Positions 10,901 through 19,238 of a stretch of DNA of 62,664 bases are shown here, in pieces (the stretch's first letter is position 1; every line of letters starts with the position of its first letter). The notes beneath the pieces are model-generated. The model was not told where the DNA came from. It did not search any database and saw nothing but the letters and a program-made list of their open reading frames with translations. Source of the stretch: DASXHZ01 sp036488085 (GTDB lineage: Bacteria; Acidobacteriota; Thermoanaerobaculia; Gp7-AA8); contig DASXHZ010000051.1 of assembly GCA_036488085.1 (NCBI GenBank), forward strand, positions 1 to 62,664, in the 5' to 3' direction. Made by a program: the position numbers and the translations under genes.

Positions 10901-11048
10901 AGGGCTCATCGTCAGCCAGATGCTGACCCTTTTCACGACCCCCGTGACCTACCTCTACCTCGACCGCCTCCGCTGGCGCGCGAGGAAGCGGCGCTCCACT
11001 TCGACCCCCTCTTTCAGTGGGGCGCCGGCGCCCTCGCCGCCGCGATAA
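7929..11048 (+). CDS. RND multidrug efflux pump subunit (MdtC-like)
   Basis: A 1039-residue paralogue of the preceding pump, with the same FVVDDAIVVIEN and KKNAIMMIDFALEAE signatures and the full twelve-helix architecture. A GTG start at 7929 overlaps the previous stop. By analogy with MdtABC, the adaptor and the two pumps probably form one tripartite exporter with an outer-membrane channel encoded elsewhere. Its substrate cannot be predicted. The next gene starts 24 bases after the stop but belongs to a different pathway. Confidence 0.93.
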   Translation: MSFSDPFIRRPVGTSLLTAAVLMAGALGYSKLPVAPLPQVEFPTVSVNASLPGADPETMASSVATPLERQFGRIAGITQMTSNSSSGSTNVTLQFDLDRDIDAAARDVQAAINAARGQLPANLPSNPNWRKVNPADAPIMILAMTSDVMTQPQMYDVGDTILAQKIAQIDGIGQVFVGGSSRPAVRVEMNPLLLSRMNVGVDAVRTSLSAANANRPKGAVQGTQDASIIQTNDQLFKADEYRSLIVTSRDGKPVILSEVAEVKDAVENINSAGQVNGKPSISLVLFRQPGANIIGTVDRVRALMPQLQAAIPPAIHLGVVLDRTTTIRASVHDVEWTLLISILLVILVVFAFLRSAWATVIPSIAVPLSLIGTFGIMYILGYSLDNLSLMALTISTGFVVDDAIVVIENISRHLEAGMRPLEASLLGAREIGFTVFSMSTSLIAVFIPILLMGGIVGRLFREFAVTLSIAIAISLVVSLTTTPMMCAKFLIPEGERKHGRIYRTSERAFEKLRNGYEHMLDFVLANTLPVLLVTFATIGFTVYLYIIIPKGFFPMQDTGRLGGNIQAAQDTSFPSLIQKANEFMRIVEKDPAVENVVSFTGGGRGGGNSASMFVSLKPLEERKVDAQKVIARLRPKTAHIAGAQLFLSATQDVRVGGRQSNSDYQYTLQGDNVADLMSWAPKLEKAMHKLKEVRDVSSDQQNQGLQATVIIDRPTAARLGVSLSAIDSTLYDAFGQRQVSVMYSGMNQYHVVMEVDPKFSQSPAVLTSVYVHSSNGRDVPLSAFAKFGIDQTPLSIPHQGQFPAVTISFNLAPNVSLGDATNAIEALERKMQMPSSIHPGFQGTAQAFQASLKNEPILILAALLAVYIVLGILYESLVHPITILSTLPSAGVGALIALLLTNTEFTIIALIGIILLIGIVKKNAIMMIDFALEAERKEGKSPRDAIREACLLRFRPIMMTTMAALFGGLPLALGSGVGSELRRPLGIAIVGGLIVSQMLTLFTTPVTYLYLDRLRWRARKRRSTSTPSFSGAPAPSPPR

Positions 11049-11071
11049 AGAGCGACCTACAATCGCGCCCG

Positions 11072-13162
11072 GTGTTCCAGCGTTTTCATCGTCCGATTGA
11101 CTGGCGGCGGGGTGCGGGGCGGCCGAAAGGGTCGCCGCCGGCGAGCGTCGACGTCATCGTTCCCGTCTATGGCGCGCCCCAGGTCCTCGGCGACTGCCTC
11201 GCGAGCGTCGCCGCGCACACCGATCTGTCGCGGCACAACGTGCTGATCGTGGTCGACGGCCCACAGGACGAGGCGGTCGAGGCGATCCTCCGCCGCTTTC
11301 CGTTTCGGATTTTGCGCAACGAGCGACGCCTCGGCTTCACGCACAGCGTGAACCGCGGGATGCGGACGTCGACGAACGACGTCGTGCTGCTCAACAGCGA
11401 CACCGTGGTCACGGCGCGGTGGCTCGACAAGCTGATCGAGGCGGCTTACGCGAACGGCGATAGCGGAACGGTCACGCCGCTCTCGAATGACGCGACGATC
11501 TGCTCTGTCCCGCGCGGCTTCGAGCGGAATCTGATTCCGGCGGGTTTCGACGCCGACTCGTTCGCAGCGCTCGTCGAGCGTGTGTCCGTGCGCGACTATC
11601 CGGCGATTCCGACCGGCGTCGGCTTCTGTCTCTACATCCGCCGCGCGCTGCTAGACGATATCGGCTATTTCGATGAAGAGCATTTCGCCGGCGGGTACGG
11701 CGAGGAGAACGACTTCTGCATGCGCGCGCTCGCGCGCGGATGGCTGAACGTGGCCGATGACGCCACGTTCGTTTATCACGCCGGTCATCGGAGCTTCGGC
11801 GCCTCGCGCGAGCGACGCCAACGAGAAGCGGGCCGCGCGCTGGCGCGGAAACATCCGCGGTACATGGCGACGATCGCCGCACACATGAAGGACGACCCGC
11901 TGGCGCCGGTCCGCGCGCCGATCCGCGATGCCGTGCGCGGCGCCGGCAATCCTGCCGGCGGCCTTCGAGTCGTCCACGTCGTGCACGGCTGGCCGCCGTT
12001 CCAGCACGCCGGGACGGAGCTCTACGCCTACTGGCTCGTCATGCGACAGCGCGCTCGGCATGGCGTTGCCGTCTACGCGCGATCGTCCGATCCGACGCTC
12101 GCCGACGGTGAAGCCGCGGAATGGATCGACGGCGGCGTTCGGGTTCGTCTCGTGGCGAATCACTTCACCGCACGCGATCCGTTCCGCCGCAACGCGATGC
12201 GCAATCGCGCGCTGGAACGCGATTTCGAGCGCTTCCTCGCGGAAGAGAAGCCCGACCTCGTCCACATCCACCACCTCGCCGGCCACTCGCTCTCACTCGC
12301 CAGCGTCGCCAAGCGGCTCGGCATCCCGATCGTGATGCAGATCCAGGACTGGTTCTTCCTCTGCGCGCGCGTGAACCTCTTCGATCGCGACGGAAACCGC
12401 TGCAGCGGGCCGTCGATCGACAAGTGCGCGCGGTGCGCTGTATTGACGGCCATTCCGCCAGCGAGCCTCACGAATCGGACAATGCATCTGCTGCGTATGC
12501 GGGCCGCGAGGCGGGCGCTCGCTACCTCCGATGCGTTCATCGCGGGGTCGAACGCGATTCGCGACGACTACGCGGGGAGCGTTCCCGCCTCCACGCCCTT
12601 TCACGTGCTGCCGTATGGCGTCGCGATCCCACGGGTGAATGATCCGCGCGGTCGCGTTCGGAAACCGATCCGGTTCGGCTACGTCGGCTCGATCTCGCCG
12701 CACAAGGGTGTGCACGTAGCGGTGGAGGCGATGCGCGGAATCGATCCGGCCGACGGGACGCTGCACATCTGGGGGGACGCGTCGGCGCTACCCGAATACA
12801 CCGCCAGTTTGCACCATCCGGTCGAAGGCCGATTTCGCGAAGAGGAGAAGGAGCGCGTCTTCGCGGCGATGGACGTCCTGCTCGTGCCGTCGATCGGTCT
12901 CGAATCGTTCGGTATCGCGCCGCGCGAAGCGATGGCGCGCGGCGTTCCGGTGATCGCCACGGCTGGCGGAGCGCTGTCGGAGATGGCGTACGGCGAGCTC
13001 TTTCCGGCGGGGGATGCGGCGGCGCTCAACGCCATCATCCGCCGCGTCGTCGCCGATCCGGCCATCGTCGATCGCTGCGCCGCGAGCCTTCCCCGGCCGA
13101 AGTCGGCGGACGAGCATGCCGAGGAGATCGACCAGGTATACCGGTCGGCGCTACACCGATGA
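11072..13162 (+). CDS. Bifunctional GT2-GT4 glycosyltransferase fusion
   Basis: This 696-residue protein joins two glycosyltransferases. Residues about 25-270 are a GT-A fold GT2 enzyme (VDVIVPVYG start, NSD at about 108-110 in place of DxD, and GYGEENDFCMRA towards the end). From about residue 296 (RVVHVVHGWPP) to the end is a GT-B fold GT4 enzyme with the EX7E element in ESFGIAPREAMARGVPVIA near residue 610. The frame is open far upstream, but that part shadows the pump gene. The first reasonable start after the pump stop is GTG 11072. The stop overlaps the ATG of the next glycosyltransferase (ATGA). It probably adds two successive sugars of a surface glycan. Confidence 0.88.
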   Translation: MFQRFHRPIDWRRGAGRPKGSPPASVDVIVPVYGAPQVLGDCLASVAAHTDLSRHNVLIVVDGPQDEAVEAILRRFPFRILRNERRLGFTHSVNRGMRTSTNDVVLLNSDTVVTARWLDKLIEAAYANGDSGTVTPLSNDATICSVPRGFERNLIPAGFDADSFAALVERVSVRDYPAIPTGVGFCLYIRRALLDDIGYFDEEHFAGGYGEENDFCMRALARGWLNVADDATFVYHAGHRSFGASRERRQREAGRALARKHPRYMATIAAHMKDDPLAPVRAPIRDAVRGAGNPAGGLRVVHVVHGWPPFQHAGTELYAYWLVMRQRARHGVAVYARSSDPTLADGEAAEWIDGGVRVRLVANHFTARDPFRRNAMRNRALERDFERFLAEEKPDLVHIHHLAGHSLSLASVAKRLGIPIVMQIQDWFFLCARVNLFDRDGNRCSGPSIDKCARCAVLTAIPPASLTNRTMHLLRMRAARRALATSDAFIAGSNAIRDDYAGSVPASTPFHVLPYGVAIPRVNDPRGRVRKPIRFGYVGSISPHKGVHVAVEAMRGIDPADGTLHIWGDASALPEYTASLHHPVEGRFREEEKERVFAAMDVLLVPSIGLESFGIAPREAMARGVPVIATAGGALSEMAYGELFPAGDAAALNAIIRRVVADPAIVDRCAASLPRPKSADEHAEEIDQVYRSALHR

Positions 13163-14112
13163 TCGTCTCCCGCGTCGTTCGCGATGAGGGAATCCCCTCG
13201 GCGTTGCGGCGCACGCGTGAGCGAATCGCCGAGCGCATCGAGGACGCGCTTTACTTCTCCTGGCGCGATGCCCGGATCGTGAACGTCGCGCCCGGCGGCA
13301 CCGGCGCGCGTACCGGCGGCGTCGCCGTGCAGTTGCGCGCGCGCCTCCGCGTGGAGCGAATGCAGCGGAAGGTTTTCATGTGTGGCGTCGGCGGCGCCAC
13401 ACAGACTCACTTCGAAGGCGGAGGTGTTCCCACAAACGGGCCGTACATCGTCAGCGTCCACGACCTCACGCTGCTGCATGCGCAAGCGTTCCTGCGTTCT
13501 GCGGCGTCAATTGCCTTCGCCTCAGACTTCCTCCGCGACCAGTACCAACTCGACGGGGAGGTCATCGAGCCCGGCCTCAGTGTGGCGCCGGCGGCCTCGT
13601 CGGCGACCGGCCGCGCCATCGCCTTCGCGGGCGCCGTCCAGCGCTACAAGGGCGGCCACCTCCTCCCCGACATCGCGCGTGCGCTGGCGGCACGCGGCGA
13701 GACCCTCCACGTCTTCGGCCGCGGCGACGGCGATCTTCTCCGCGCGCTACGCGCGATGAAGAACGTGAAGGTGTACGGCTACTACCGCGCCGGCACGCTC
13801 GTGTCGATACTGCGGCGTCACGGCATCGGACTCGTGCTCGTTCCGTCGATCGTGCCGGAGTCGTTCTGCCTCACGATCTCCGAGGCGTGGGCGGGGGGGG
13901 CCGCGGTCGCGGCATTCGACATCGGCGCGCAGGGTGAGCGGATTCGAAAGTACGGCGGCGGGTGGGTTGCGCCACTCGATTCGGGCGCCGAAGGGATGAT
14001 TCAAATCATCGATCGCTGGGCACCGACGGCGATTCCGACCGCCATCCCGACCTCGGAAGCGGCGGCGCGCGCGTACCTCGATCTCTATCGCCGGCTCGGC
14101 TGGCTCGGTTGA
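13159..14112 (+). CDS. GT4 family glycosyltransferase
   Basis: A 317-residue GT-B protein, somewhat short for the family. The C-terminal donor-binding half is clear: GRAIAFAGAVQRYKGG, then PESFCLTISEAWAGGAAVAA with the two glutamates of the EX7E motif near residue 233. The N-terminal acceptor domain is reduced. The start ATG overlaps the stop of the fusion glycosyltransferase, so the two are translated together. Its 3' end overlaps by 28 bp the end of the convergent membrane protein gene. Confidence 0.85.
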   Translation: MIVSRVVRDEGIPSALRRTRERIAERIEDALYFSWRDARIVNVAPGGTGARTGGVAVQLRARLRVERMQRKVFMCGVGGATQTHFEGGGVPTNGPYIVSVHDLTLLHAQAFLRSAASIAFASDFLRDQYQLDGEVIEPGLSVAPAASSATGRAIAFAGAVQRYKGGHLLPDIARALAARGETLHVFGRGDGDLLRALRAMKNVKVYGYYRAGTLVSILRRHGIGLVLVPSIVPESFCLTISEAWAGGAAVAAFDIGAQGERIRKYGGGWVAPLDSGAEGMIQIIDRWAPTAIPTAIPTSEAAARAYLDLYRRLGWLG

Positions 14113-15632
14113 ACACGCCAGAGTTGCGCGGCGGCGTCCTCGTAGACGAGATCCATCCCGCCGGTGGAGCGCGGCGGGCGGCAGGCGCGCTTTGCGACGA
14201 GGTAGTAGCCGGCGTGAATCGGACGCAATCGGGCGGCGATGGAAGACGTGTCGCGCAGGTGATCGAGGACCCGTTTGTACGCGTACGGGCCGAAGAAGTC
14301 GCCGAGTAACGTTCCTTTCGCGTAGTACTTCAACTGCTCTCCGCCGCAGACGTAGATGGCGCCGTTTCCGGCTTGCGTGACCGCGCGGTATTCGGGGACG
14401 CGGAGCGTCAGCTCCGCCTCGCGTTCGGCGCTCGTCGCGGGAGGGATTCCGGTCACATACAGGCGGTAGCCGGCGTAAAGGATGCCGGGGGCGATCGCGA
14501 GCCAGACCAGCCAGCGCTTGTTCGGGATCGCCGCGGATGCGGCGATGGCGATCAGCGGCAGGAGCGGCACGAGATAGCGCGAGTCCTGCGGCAGGAATGC
14601 GAAGAGTGCGACGTAGACGACGGCGAGGATGGCCACTCCTCTCGCGCGCGCGACGACGATCGCGATCGCAGGGATCAGCAGCGGCGTCATCGGCGGCTCG
14701 AAATTCACGCGGGCGTGCGCGAACGTCACGTCCCACAGGACGCGCCACGGCGGCGTGAACGAGAAGAGATGCGGTGCGGTGTACGTCGCGTCGAAGAACG
14801 GGAAGATCGGGTTTCCAGTCGTGATGACGAGCGAGAGCGTCGTCGGCAGTGCCGCGGCCGCGCACCAGGCCGCGAACTTCGCGGCATCGCGGCGGTTGCG
14901 AAGGAGGAGAGAGACGAATCCGGCCACCGCGAAGTAGCCGCCGACGTACTTGACGCCGCATGCAACGCCGAGCAGGAGACCACCGAGGTGTGGTTTCTCG
15001 CGCTGCAGGCAGTAAAACGCAGCGGTCACGAACAGCGTCAGCGCCGCGTCGACGTAGCCGATCGTGGCGAGGTGCAGCACGATCGGGCTGCCGAGGAAAA
15101 AGGCGGCGGGGAGCCGGCCACCCCACTCGACGAGGATCGCCGCGGTGACCAGCACTTCCGCGAGCGAGACGAGGTGCGTGGCAGTGTCGCCGGCGAGCAG
15201 GTACACCGGGACGCAGAGCAGTTCGTGCAGTTGCGGGAAGAGCGGGAAGCGGAGGTCCGCGACGAATCGCAACTCGCCGAACGTCGCCAGAGAACGGATG
15301 GTCGGGAGGTGGTAGAGCGTCTCGTCGAAGGCGAGGGGAGGGTGAAGGGCTAGGAGGAAGAGAGGGACGGCTGCGAGGAGCAGTTGCCAGTGGCTGGTTG
15401 CCGGTGGCCGGATGGAGGCTAGCGAGAGAATCGCCAGTGTGGCGATGGGGATCGGGCGGAGCTGGTCGATTGCGGCGAGGAGGAACAGCGCTTCGGCCCA
15501 TACCGCCAAGCCGAGGGCCATGCGCAGCGGCAACGGCTGCGAGCGCGCGGCCAGCGTTCCCATTCCGGCTGCGCACGCGAGGACCAACAACAGGATGGCG
15601 AGATGCTCGGCCGTGAACGTCAGGAACGGCAT
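14085..15632 (-). CDS. Polytopic membrane protein, probable GT39/GT83-like glycosyltransferase
   Basis: A 515-residue protein with many hydrophobic segments beginning at the N terminus (HLAILLLVLACAAGMG). The segment PLAFDETLYHLPTIRSLA near the first periplasmic loop resembles the acidic loop of dolichyl-phosphate-mannose-type (GT39/GT83) glycosyltransferases, and RYLVPLLPLIAI is typical of their later helices. A membrane-embedded sugar transferase using a lipid-linked donor is therefore likely, but no family can be named with certainty. Its ATG at 15632 is divergent from the dehydratase-like gene, with 26 bp between starts. Confidence 0.7.
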   Translation of the reverse strand: MPFLTFTAEHLAILLLVLACAAGMGTLAARSQPLPLRMALGLAVWAEALFLLAAIDQLRPIPIATLAILSLASIRPPATSHWQLLLAAVPLFLLALHPPLAFDETLYHLPTIRSLATFGELRFVADLRFPLFPQLHELLCVPVYLLAGDTATHLVSLAEVLVTAAILVEWGGRLPAAFFLGSPIVLHLATIGYVDAALTLFVTAAFYCLQREKPHLGGLLLGVACGVKYVGGYFAVAGFVSLLLRNRRDAAKFAAWCAAAALPTTLSLVITTGNPIFPFFDATYTAPHLFSFTPPWRVLWDVTFAHARVNFEPPMTPLLIPAIAIVVARARGVAILAVVYVALFAFLPQDSRYLVPLLPLIAIAASAAIPNKRWLVWLAIAPGILYAGYRLYVTGIPPATSAEREAELTLRVPEYRAVTQAGNGAIYVCGGEQLKYYAKGTLLGDFFGPYAYKRVLDHLRDTSSIAARLRPIHAGYYLVAKRACRPPRSTGGMDLVYEDAAAQLWRVQPSQPSRR

Positions 15633-15658
15633 TGGACGTCGGCTATCATGCCTGCCGT

Positions 15659-16558
15659 TTGACGAAATCGGCGCTGATCTTTGGGATGTCGGGGCAGGAC
15701 GGCGCCTATCTCTCGCGGTTCCTCGCCGCGAAGGGGTACATCGTTCACGGCACCTCGCGCGATCCGCGGAAGGCGCCGTTTGCGTTGTCGACCACCGACG
15801 CCGAGGCGGTCCGCGCGCTGATCGGACGGCTCCAGCCGGACGAGATCTACAACTTCGCCGGTCTCAGCTCGGTCGCGCACTCGTTTCGCGAGCCGCCGGT
15901 AGCATGGTCTTCGATCGTCGACGCGCAGGCGATTCTTCTCAACGCCGTTCGGAACGAGGCGCCGAGAGCGCGGATCTACCACTCGGCGTCGAGCGAGTGT
16001 TTTGGCGACATCGCGATCGGCGCCGCGGCGAACGAGCGGACGCCGTTCGCGCCGCGGAGCCCGTACGCCGAGGCGAAGGCGGCGGCGTATCAGGCAACGG
16101 CGGACGCGCGGGAGCGGTACGGCCTCTACGCCTGCTCCGGAATCGTGTTCAACCATGAGTCGCCGCTGCGTCCGGAGACGTTCGTCACCACGAAAATCGT
16201 CGCCGCCGCCCGCGCCGGCCGGCCCGTGTCCCTCGGCGATCTAAGTCCATCGCGCGATTGGGGTTACGCGGCCGAGTATGTCGATGCGATGTGGCGGATG
16301 TTGCAGGGGGGGCAGCCGGAGGACTTCGTCATCGCGACCGGCGAGAGTCACACGATCGAGGAGCTTGCCGCCGCCGCGTACGCCGAGTTCGGGCTCGACC
16401 ATCGCGACTACGTTTCGTCCGATCCGTCCTTCGTTCGCCGGAACGAGCTGCACTACAGCCGCGGAGATGCCTCCCGCGCCCGCGAAGTGCTCGGCTGGGA
16501 GGCGAAAACAAAGTTTCACGAGCTAGTCAGGCTGCTCGCGCATCAAGAAGTTCCCTAA
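15659..16558 (+). CDS. GDP-mannose 4,6-dehydratase-like SDR enzyme
   Basis: A 299-residue extended SDR. The Rossmann motif is FGMSGQDGAYLSRFLAAKG, the pattern of Gmd, and the active site is S-S with Y-A-E-A-K (PYAEAKAAAY). EIYNFAGLSSVAHSF and FNHESPLR are also Gmd-like. It would convert a nucleotide sugar to its 4-keto-6-deoxy form, supplying deoxysugars to the adjacent glycosyltransferases. It is shorter than typical Gmd (about 340-370). I use TTG 15659, since it places the fold at residue 4, over TTG 15632. The stop codon lies inside the first copy of the TTCCCTAA repeat cluster. Confidence 0.78.
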   Translation: MTKSALIFGMSGQDGAYLSRFLAAKGYIVHGTSRDPRKAPFALSTTDAEAVRALIGRLQPDEIYNFAGLSSVAHSFREPPVAWSSIVDAQAILLNAVRNEAPRARIYHSASSECFGDIAIGAAANERTPFAPRSPYAEAKAAAYQATADARERYGLYACSGIVFNHESPLRPETFVTTKIVAAARAGRPVSLGDLSPSRDWGYAAEYVDAMWRMLQGGQPEDFVIATGESHTIEELAAAAYAEFGLDHRDYVSSDPSFVRRNELHYSRGDASRAREVLGWEAKTKFHELVRLLAHQEVP

Positions 16559-16727
16559 CTTTGGTGCCGAGTTCCCTAACCATATGCAAGAGTTCCCTAC
16601 TCATAGGGCACTTCGGCGTGTGAATAGCCACTTCTTCCCTAAAGTTAGGGAACTTTGGCGTGTGAATAGGCGAAAGTTCCCTAATGACACGCACTTCTTC
16701 CCTAACTTCAGGGAACTCGGTGCCAAA
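16549..16727. repeat. Cluster of TTCCCTAA / TTAGGGAA repeats
   Basis: Between two convergent genes, six copies of TTCCCTA(A/C) occur near 16551, 16572, 16593, 16635, 16677 and 16698, with reverse copies at 16645-16652 (TTAGGGAA) and, degenerate, near 16710. The copies at 16635-16642 and 16645-16652 form a perfect 8-bp palindrome. CTT(C/T)GGCGTGTGAATAG is repeated at 16611 and 16653, a 42-bp period. The outermost parts, 16560-16576 and 16711-16727, form a 17-bp inverted repeat with two mismatches. It could act as a bidirectional terminator or be a dispersed mobile repeat. Confidence 0.75.
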
Positions 16728-16744
16728 TTTAGTCAGAACCGGCC

Positions 16745-18085
16745 TTATCGCCCGGTTCCAGCGAGGGACGACGACACCGCGTGGAGCATCAGCCGGAAGT
16801 CGAGCCAGATCGACCAGTCGCACATGTACATCAGGTCGTACCGGAGTTTGACTTCCGGGCGCGTCTCGTACTCCGCCGACACCTGCGCGAGACCGGCGAT
16901 GCCCGGGCGGACAAGCGATCGGAGGTCGAAGTAGGGGACCTCGCCAAGGATGCGGCCGACGAGCTCCGGCCGCTCCGGCCGCGGGCCGACGAGACTCATG
17001 TCGCCGGCAAATACATTCACGAGCTGCGGCAACTCGTCGAGGTGATACCGCCGCAGCAGCGCCCCGACCCGCGTCACGCGCCCATCGGTAGCCGCGATCT
17101 CTTCGGCGGTCCGCGGCGGCTGCGAGTCGGCAGGACCGCGCATGGAGCGGAACTTCCACATCCCGTATGGGAGCCCGCCGAGGCCGACGCGCTGCTGGCG
17201 TATGAGGATGGGGCGGCCGGTGTCGATGAGCGTGGCGAGGGCGATCAAGATCCAGAGCGGCGAGCTGACGAGGATGAGCAATGCGCTTCCGGCGACGTCG
17301 ATCGCGCGCTTCACCGCCGCGGCGTAGCCGTAGCCGCACGCGATGGAGACTTCGACGAGCGGCTGATCGCCGATCCAGCCGAGCATCGTCGAGACGAGGA
17401 GCGCGTCGACATGCGATGCGAGCATCAGAAACCCGCGCGGACCGCGGATGCGGAGTAGCTCGAGCCGGATCCGCGGATCGGCGTTCGGCGAGACGTAGAT
17501 GACCTCTTCGACCTCACGCAGGATGTCGTGCGTGGTCGGGTCGGCGAGCTGATCGAGCCGAGAGGCGCGTTTGACGACCTGAATGCGGCGGTCACCGTTC
17601 GTGTGCAGGTCGGCGAGTGCTTCCTCGATGTCCGCCGGCTCGCCGATGAGGATGGTGTCGCGCGGCCGAATGGGTGTGAGGCGGCGGAGGAGGCGGCGCC
17701 AAAGCGGCAGCGCGACGAACTCGATCACCGGAACCGCGAGCAAGATCGTACGCGGCAGGGGACGGACGAGCGCGGTACTGCCGATGGCGGCGAGGGCGGT
17801 CTGGATGACGAGCGCCGTGACGATCGACGGCCGCGTTCGCGGCCCGATGCGCTGGTGATAAAAGCCGCTGAGCGCCAGGGCCGCGATGAGCGTCGCGCCA
17901 AAGAGGAGGACGTTCGGCGCGTCGAGCGCGAACTTCTGCGGCGGGAGCAGCGACTGCGTGAACGCGAAGTTGACGTGGCGGCGCAGCTCGACGATCGCGG
18001 CGAGCGCTCCCCATCCGATGAGGAAGTCGCCGGCGAACGTGGCCGCCGTCCGCAACACCCGCTCCTTCGAGCGCGGGCGGATCAT
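16745..18085 (-). CDS. Polyprenyl-phosphate sugar phosphotransferase (exopolysaccharide initiation)
   Basis: A 446-residue initiating transferase of the bacterial sugar transferase family (WbaP/CpsE type). About four N-terminal helices and a degenerate CoA-binding-like domain are followed from about residue 265 by the catalytic domain: KRAIDVAGSALLILVSSPLW, then VGLGGLPYGMWKFRSM, and LPQLVNVFAGDMSLVGPRPE. It moves a sugar-1-phosphate onto undecaprenyl phosphate at the inner membrane and so starts the repeat unit. Its ATG overlaps the stop of the upstream glycosyltransferase (ATGA), so they form one operon. Confidence 0.9.
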   Translation of the reverse strand: MIRPRSKERVLRTAATFAGDFLIGWGALAAIVELRRHVNFAFTQSLLPPQKFALDAPNVLLFGATLIAALALSGFYHQRIGPRTRPSIVTALVIQTALAAIGSTALVRPLPRTILLAVPVIEFVALPLWRRLLRRLTPIRPRDTILIGEPADIEEALADLHTNGDRRIQVVKRASRLDQLADPTTHDILREVEEVIYVSPNADPRIRLELLRIRGPRGFLMLASHVDALLVSTMLGWIGDQPLVEVSIACGYGYAAAVKRAIDVAGSALLILVSSPLWILIALATLIDTGRPILIRQQRVGLGGLPYGMWKFRSMRGPADSQPPRTAEEIAATDGRVTRVGALLRRYHLDELPQLVNVFAGDMSLVGPRPERPELVGRILGEVPYFDLRSLVRPGIAGLAQVSAEYETRPEVKLRYDLMYMCDWSIWLDFRLMLHAVSSSLAGTGR

Positions 18086-19179
18086 CGCTGCACCAGTTGG
18101 GCGAGACGTTTCAGCGTGGCGGCGCGGGAGTAATGCCCTTCGACGGCGGTCCTCAACGACGCGCCGGGAGCCGCGTCCAACGCGGCGCGCGCGAAACCGC
18201 TCGTGTCGTCCGCGATCGAGGCATACGGCGTGAGTTGGTCGAGTCCGCGCATGGCGTGTTTCGTGGCGACGATGGTGCAGCCGCCCTCGGCCGCCTCCAG
18301 CACCTTGTTCGACTGTCCCGTCCCGAAGCGAACGGGGAACAAGGCGACTCTGACGTTTCGGGCGAGCGCGGCGATGTCGGCGACCGGCGACTGCACCACG
18401 ATTCCATCACGACCGTGCGCCGCGCAGATAGCGTCGGGCGCATCGGCGCCGCCGATGAGCAGCGTTGCGGCCGGCCGCTCCGCACGGATGCGCGGCCAGA
18501 TCTCGCGGATCAGCCAGGACGCCGCGTCGGCGTTCGCGAAGTAGGCGAGGCGGCCCCAGAACGCGAAGTCGAACGCCCGCAGCTTTTCCTCGATGGGACG
18601 GATCTCGACGCCGTTCGAGACTGCGACCGCATCGAGCTCCGCGCAGTCCTCTTCCGATACGACCACGACGCGATCGTAGAACCGCACGGCGTCCGCTTCG
18701 GCCCGCGCGACCCGCCTCGCCTCGGCGCGCCAGAGCCATCGCGCCGGCGAGGAGCTTTCGCGCGAACGCTCTTCCATGCTGCGGCGAAGGGAGTCTATGG
18801 CGTCAAGCACGTGCAAGCCGGTGGGCAATGCGCCGCGTACCCACGGGTCGAGTCGCGAGAGGAGAACGACCGTCGCGTCGATCGTGCCGAGGGCGTTTTT
18901 CGCCTCGTCGATTGCCGATGACCAGTCGTATGGCGCCGCGAGAAGCGAATGGAACGGCGCGCCGGCGAAGAGTCGAAACGCTGCGGCGAATCCACTCGCC
19001 AGCGATCGTGCGGCGGGGTAGTGGCGAAATCGCGGCGCATTCGACGGAACGACGCCCTCGGGCGACACGAGTGCCACGGTCGCTTCGTTTTCGAGCGCCG
19101 CAAGCCAGACAGCCGCCCGCACTCGATCGCCGGTGTAGGGGGGCCATGGGAAACGCGAGGAAAGGAGGAGGACGTTCAG
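18082..19179 (-). CDS. GT4 glycosyltransferase, start probably CTG at 19179
   Basis: A GT-B glycosyltransferase with NVRVALFPVRFGTGQSNKVL and EAAEGGCTIVATKHAMRG in the C-terminal half. The most upstream standard start in the open frame is GTG 19122 (346 residues), but this removes the first beta strand. The same frame continues upstream as LNVLLLSSRFPWPPYTGDRV, a textbook GT4 N terminus, with no ATG, GTG or TTG there. CTG at 19177-19179 is the only near-cognate codon in the right place, giving 365 residues. No good Shine-Dalgarno sequence precedes it. The gene overlaps the sugar phosphotransferase by four bases and is divergent from the next gene. Confidence 0.75.
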   Translation of the reverse strand: MNVLLLSSRFPWPPYTGDRVRAAVWLAALENEATVALVSPEGVVPSNAPRFRHYPAARSLASGFAAAFRLFAGAPFHSLLAAPYDWSSAIDEAKNALGTIDATVVLLSRLDPWVRGALPTGLHVLDAIDSLRRSMEERSRESSSPARWLWRAEARRVARAEADAVRFYDRVVVVSEEDCAELDAVAVSNGVEIRPIEEKLRAFDFAFWGRLAYFANADAASWLIREIWPRIRAERPAATLLIGGADAPDAICAAHGRDGIVVQSPVADIAALARNVRVALFPVRFGTGQSNKVLEAAEGGCTIVATKHAMRGLDQLTPYASIADDTSGFARAALDAAPGASLRTAVEGHYSRAATLKRLAQLVQR

Positions 19180-19238
19180 GGCCGCGCGAAGGGTAACAGA
19201 AGCTTGCCACTCTGCCCGCGCCTTATGATCACGCGCCG

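Noticed and set aside
8933..11071. N-terminal 700 residues of a very long plus-strand frame
   Set aside because: This part shadows the second RND pump in another frame; only the part after the pump stop is recognisable as glycosyltransferase.
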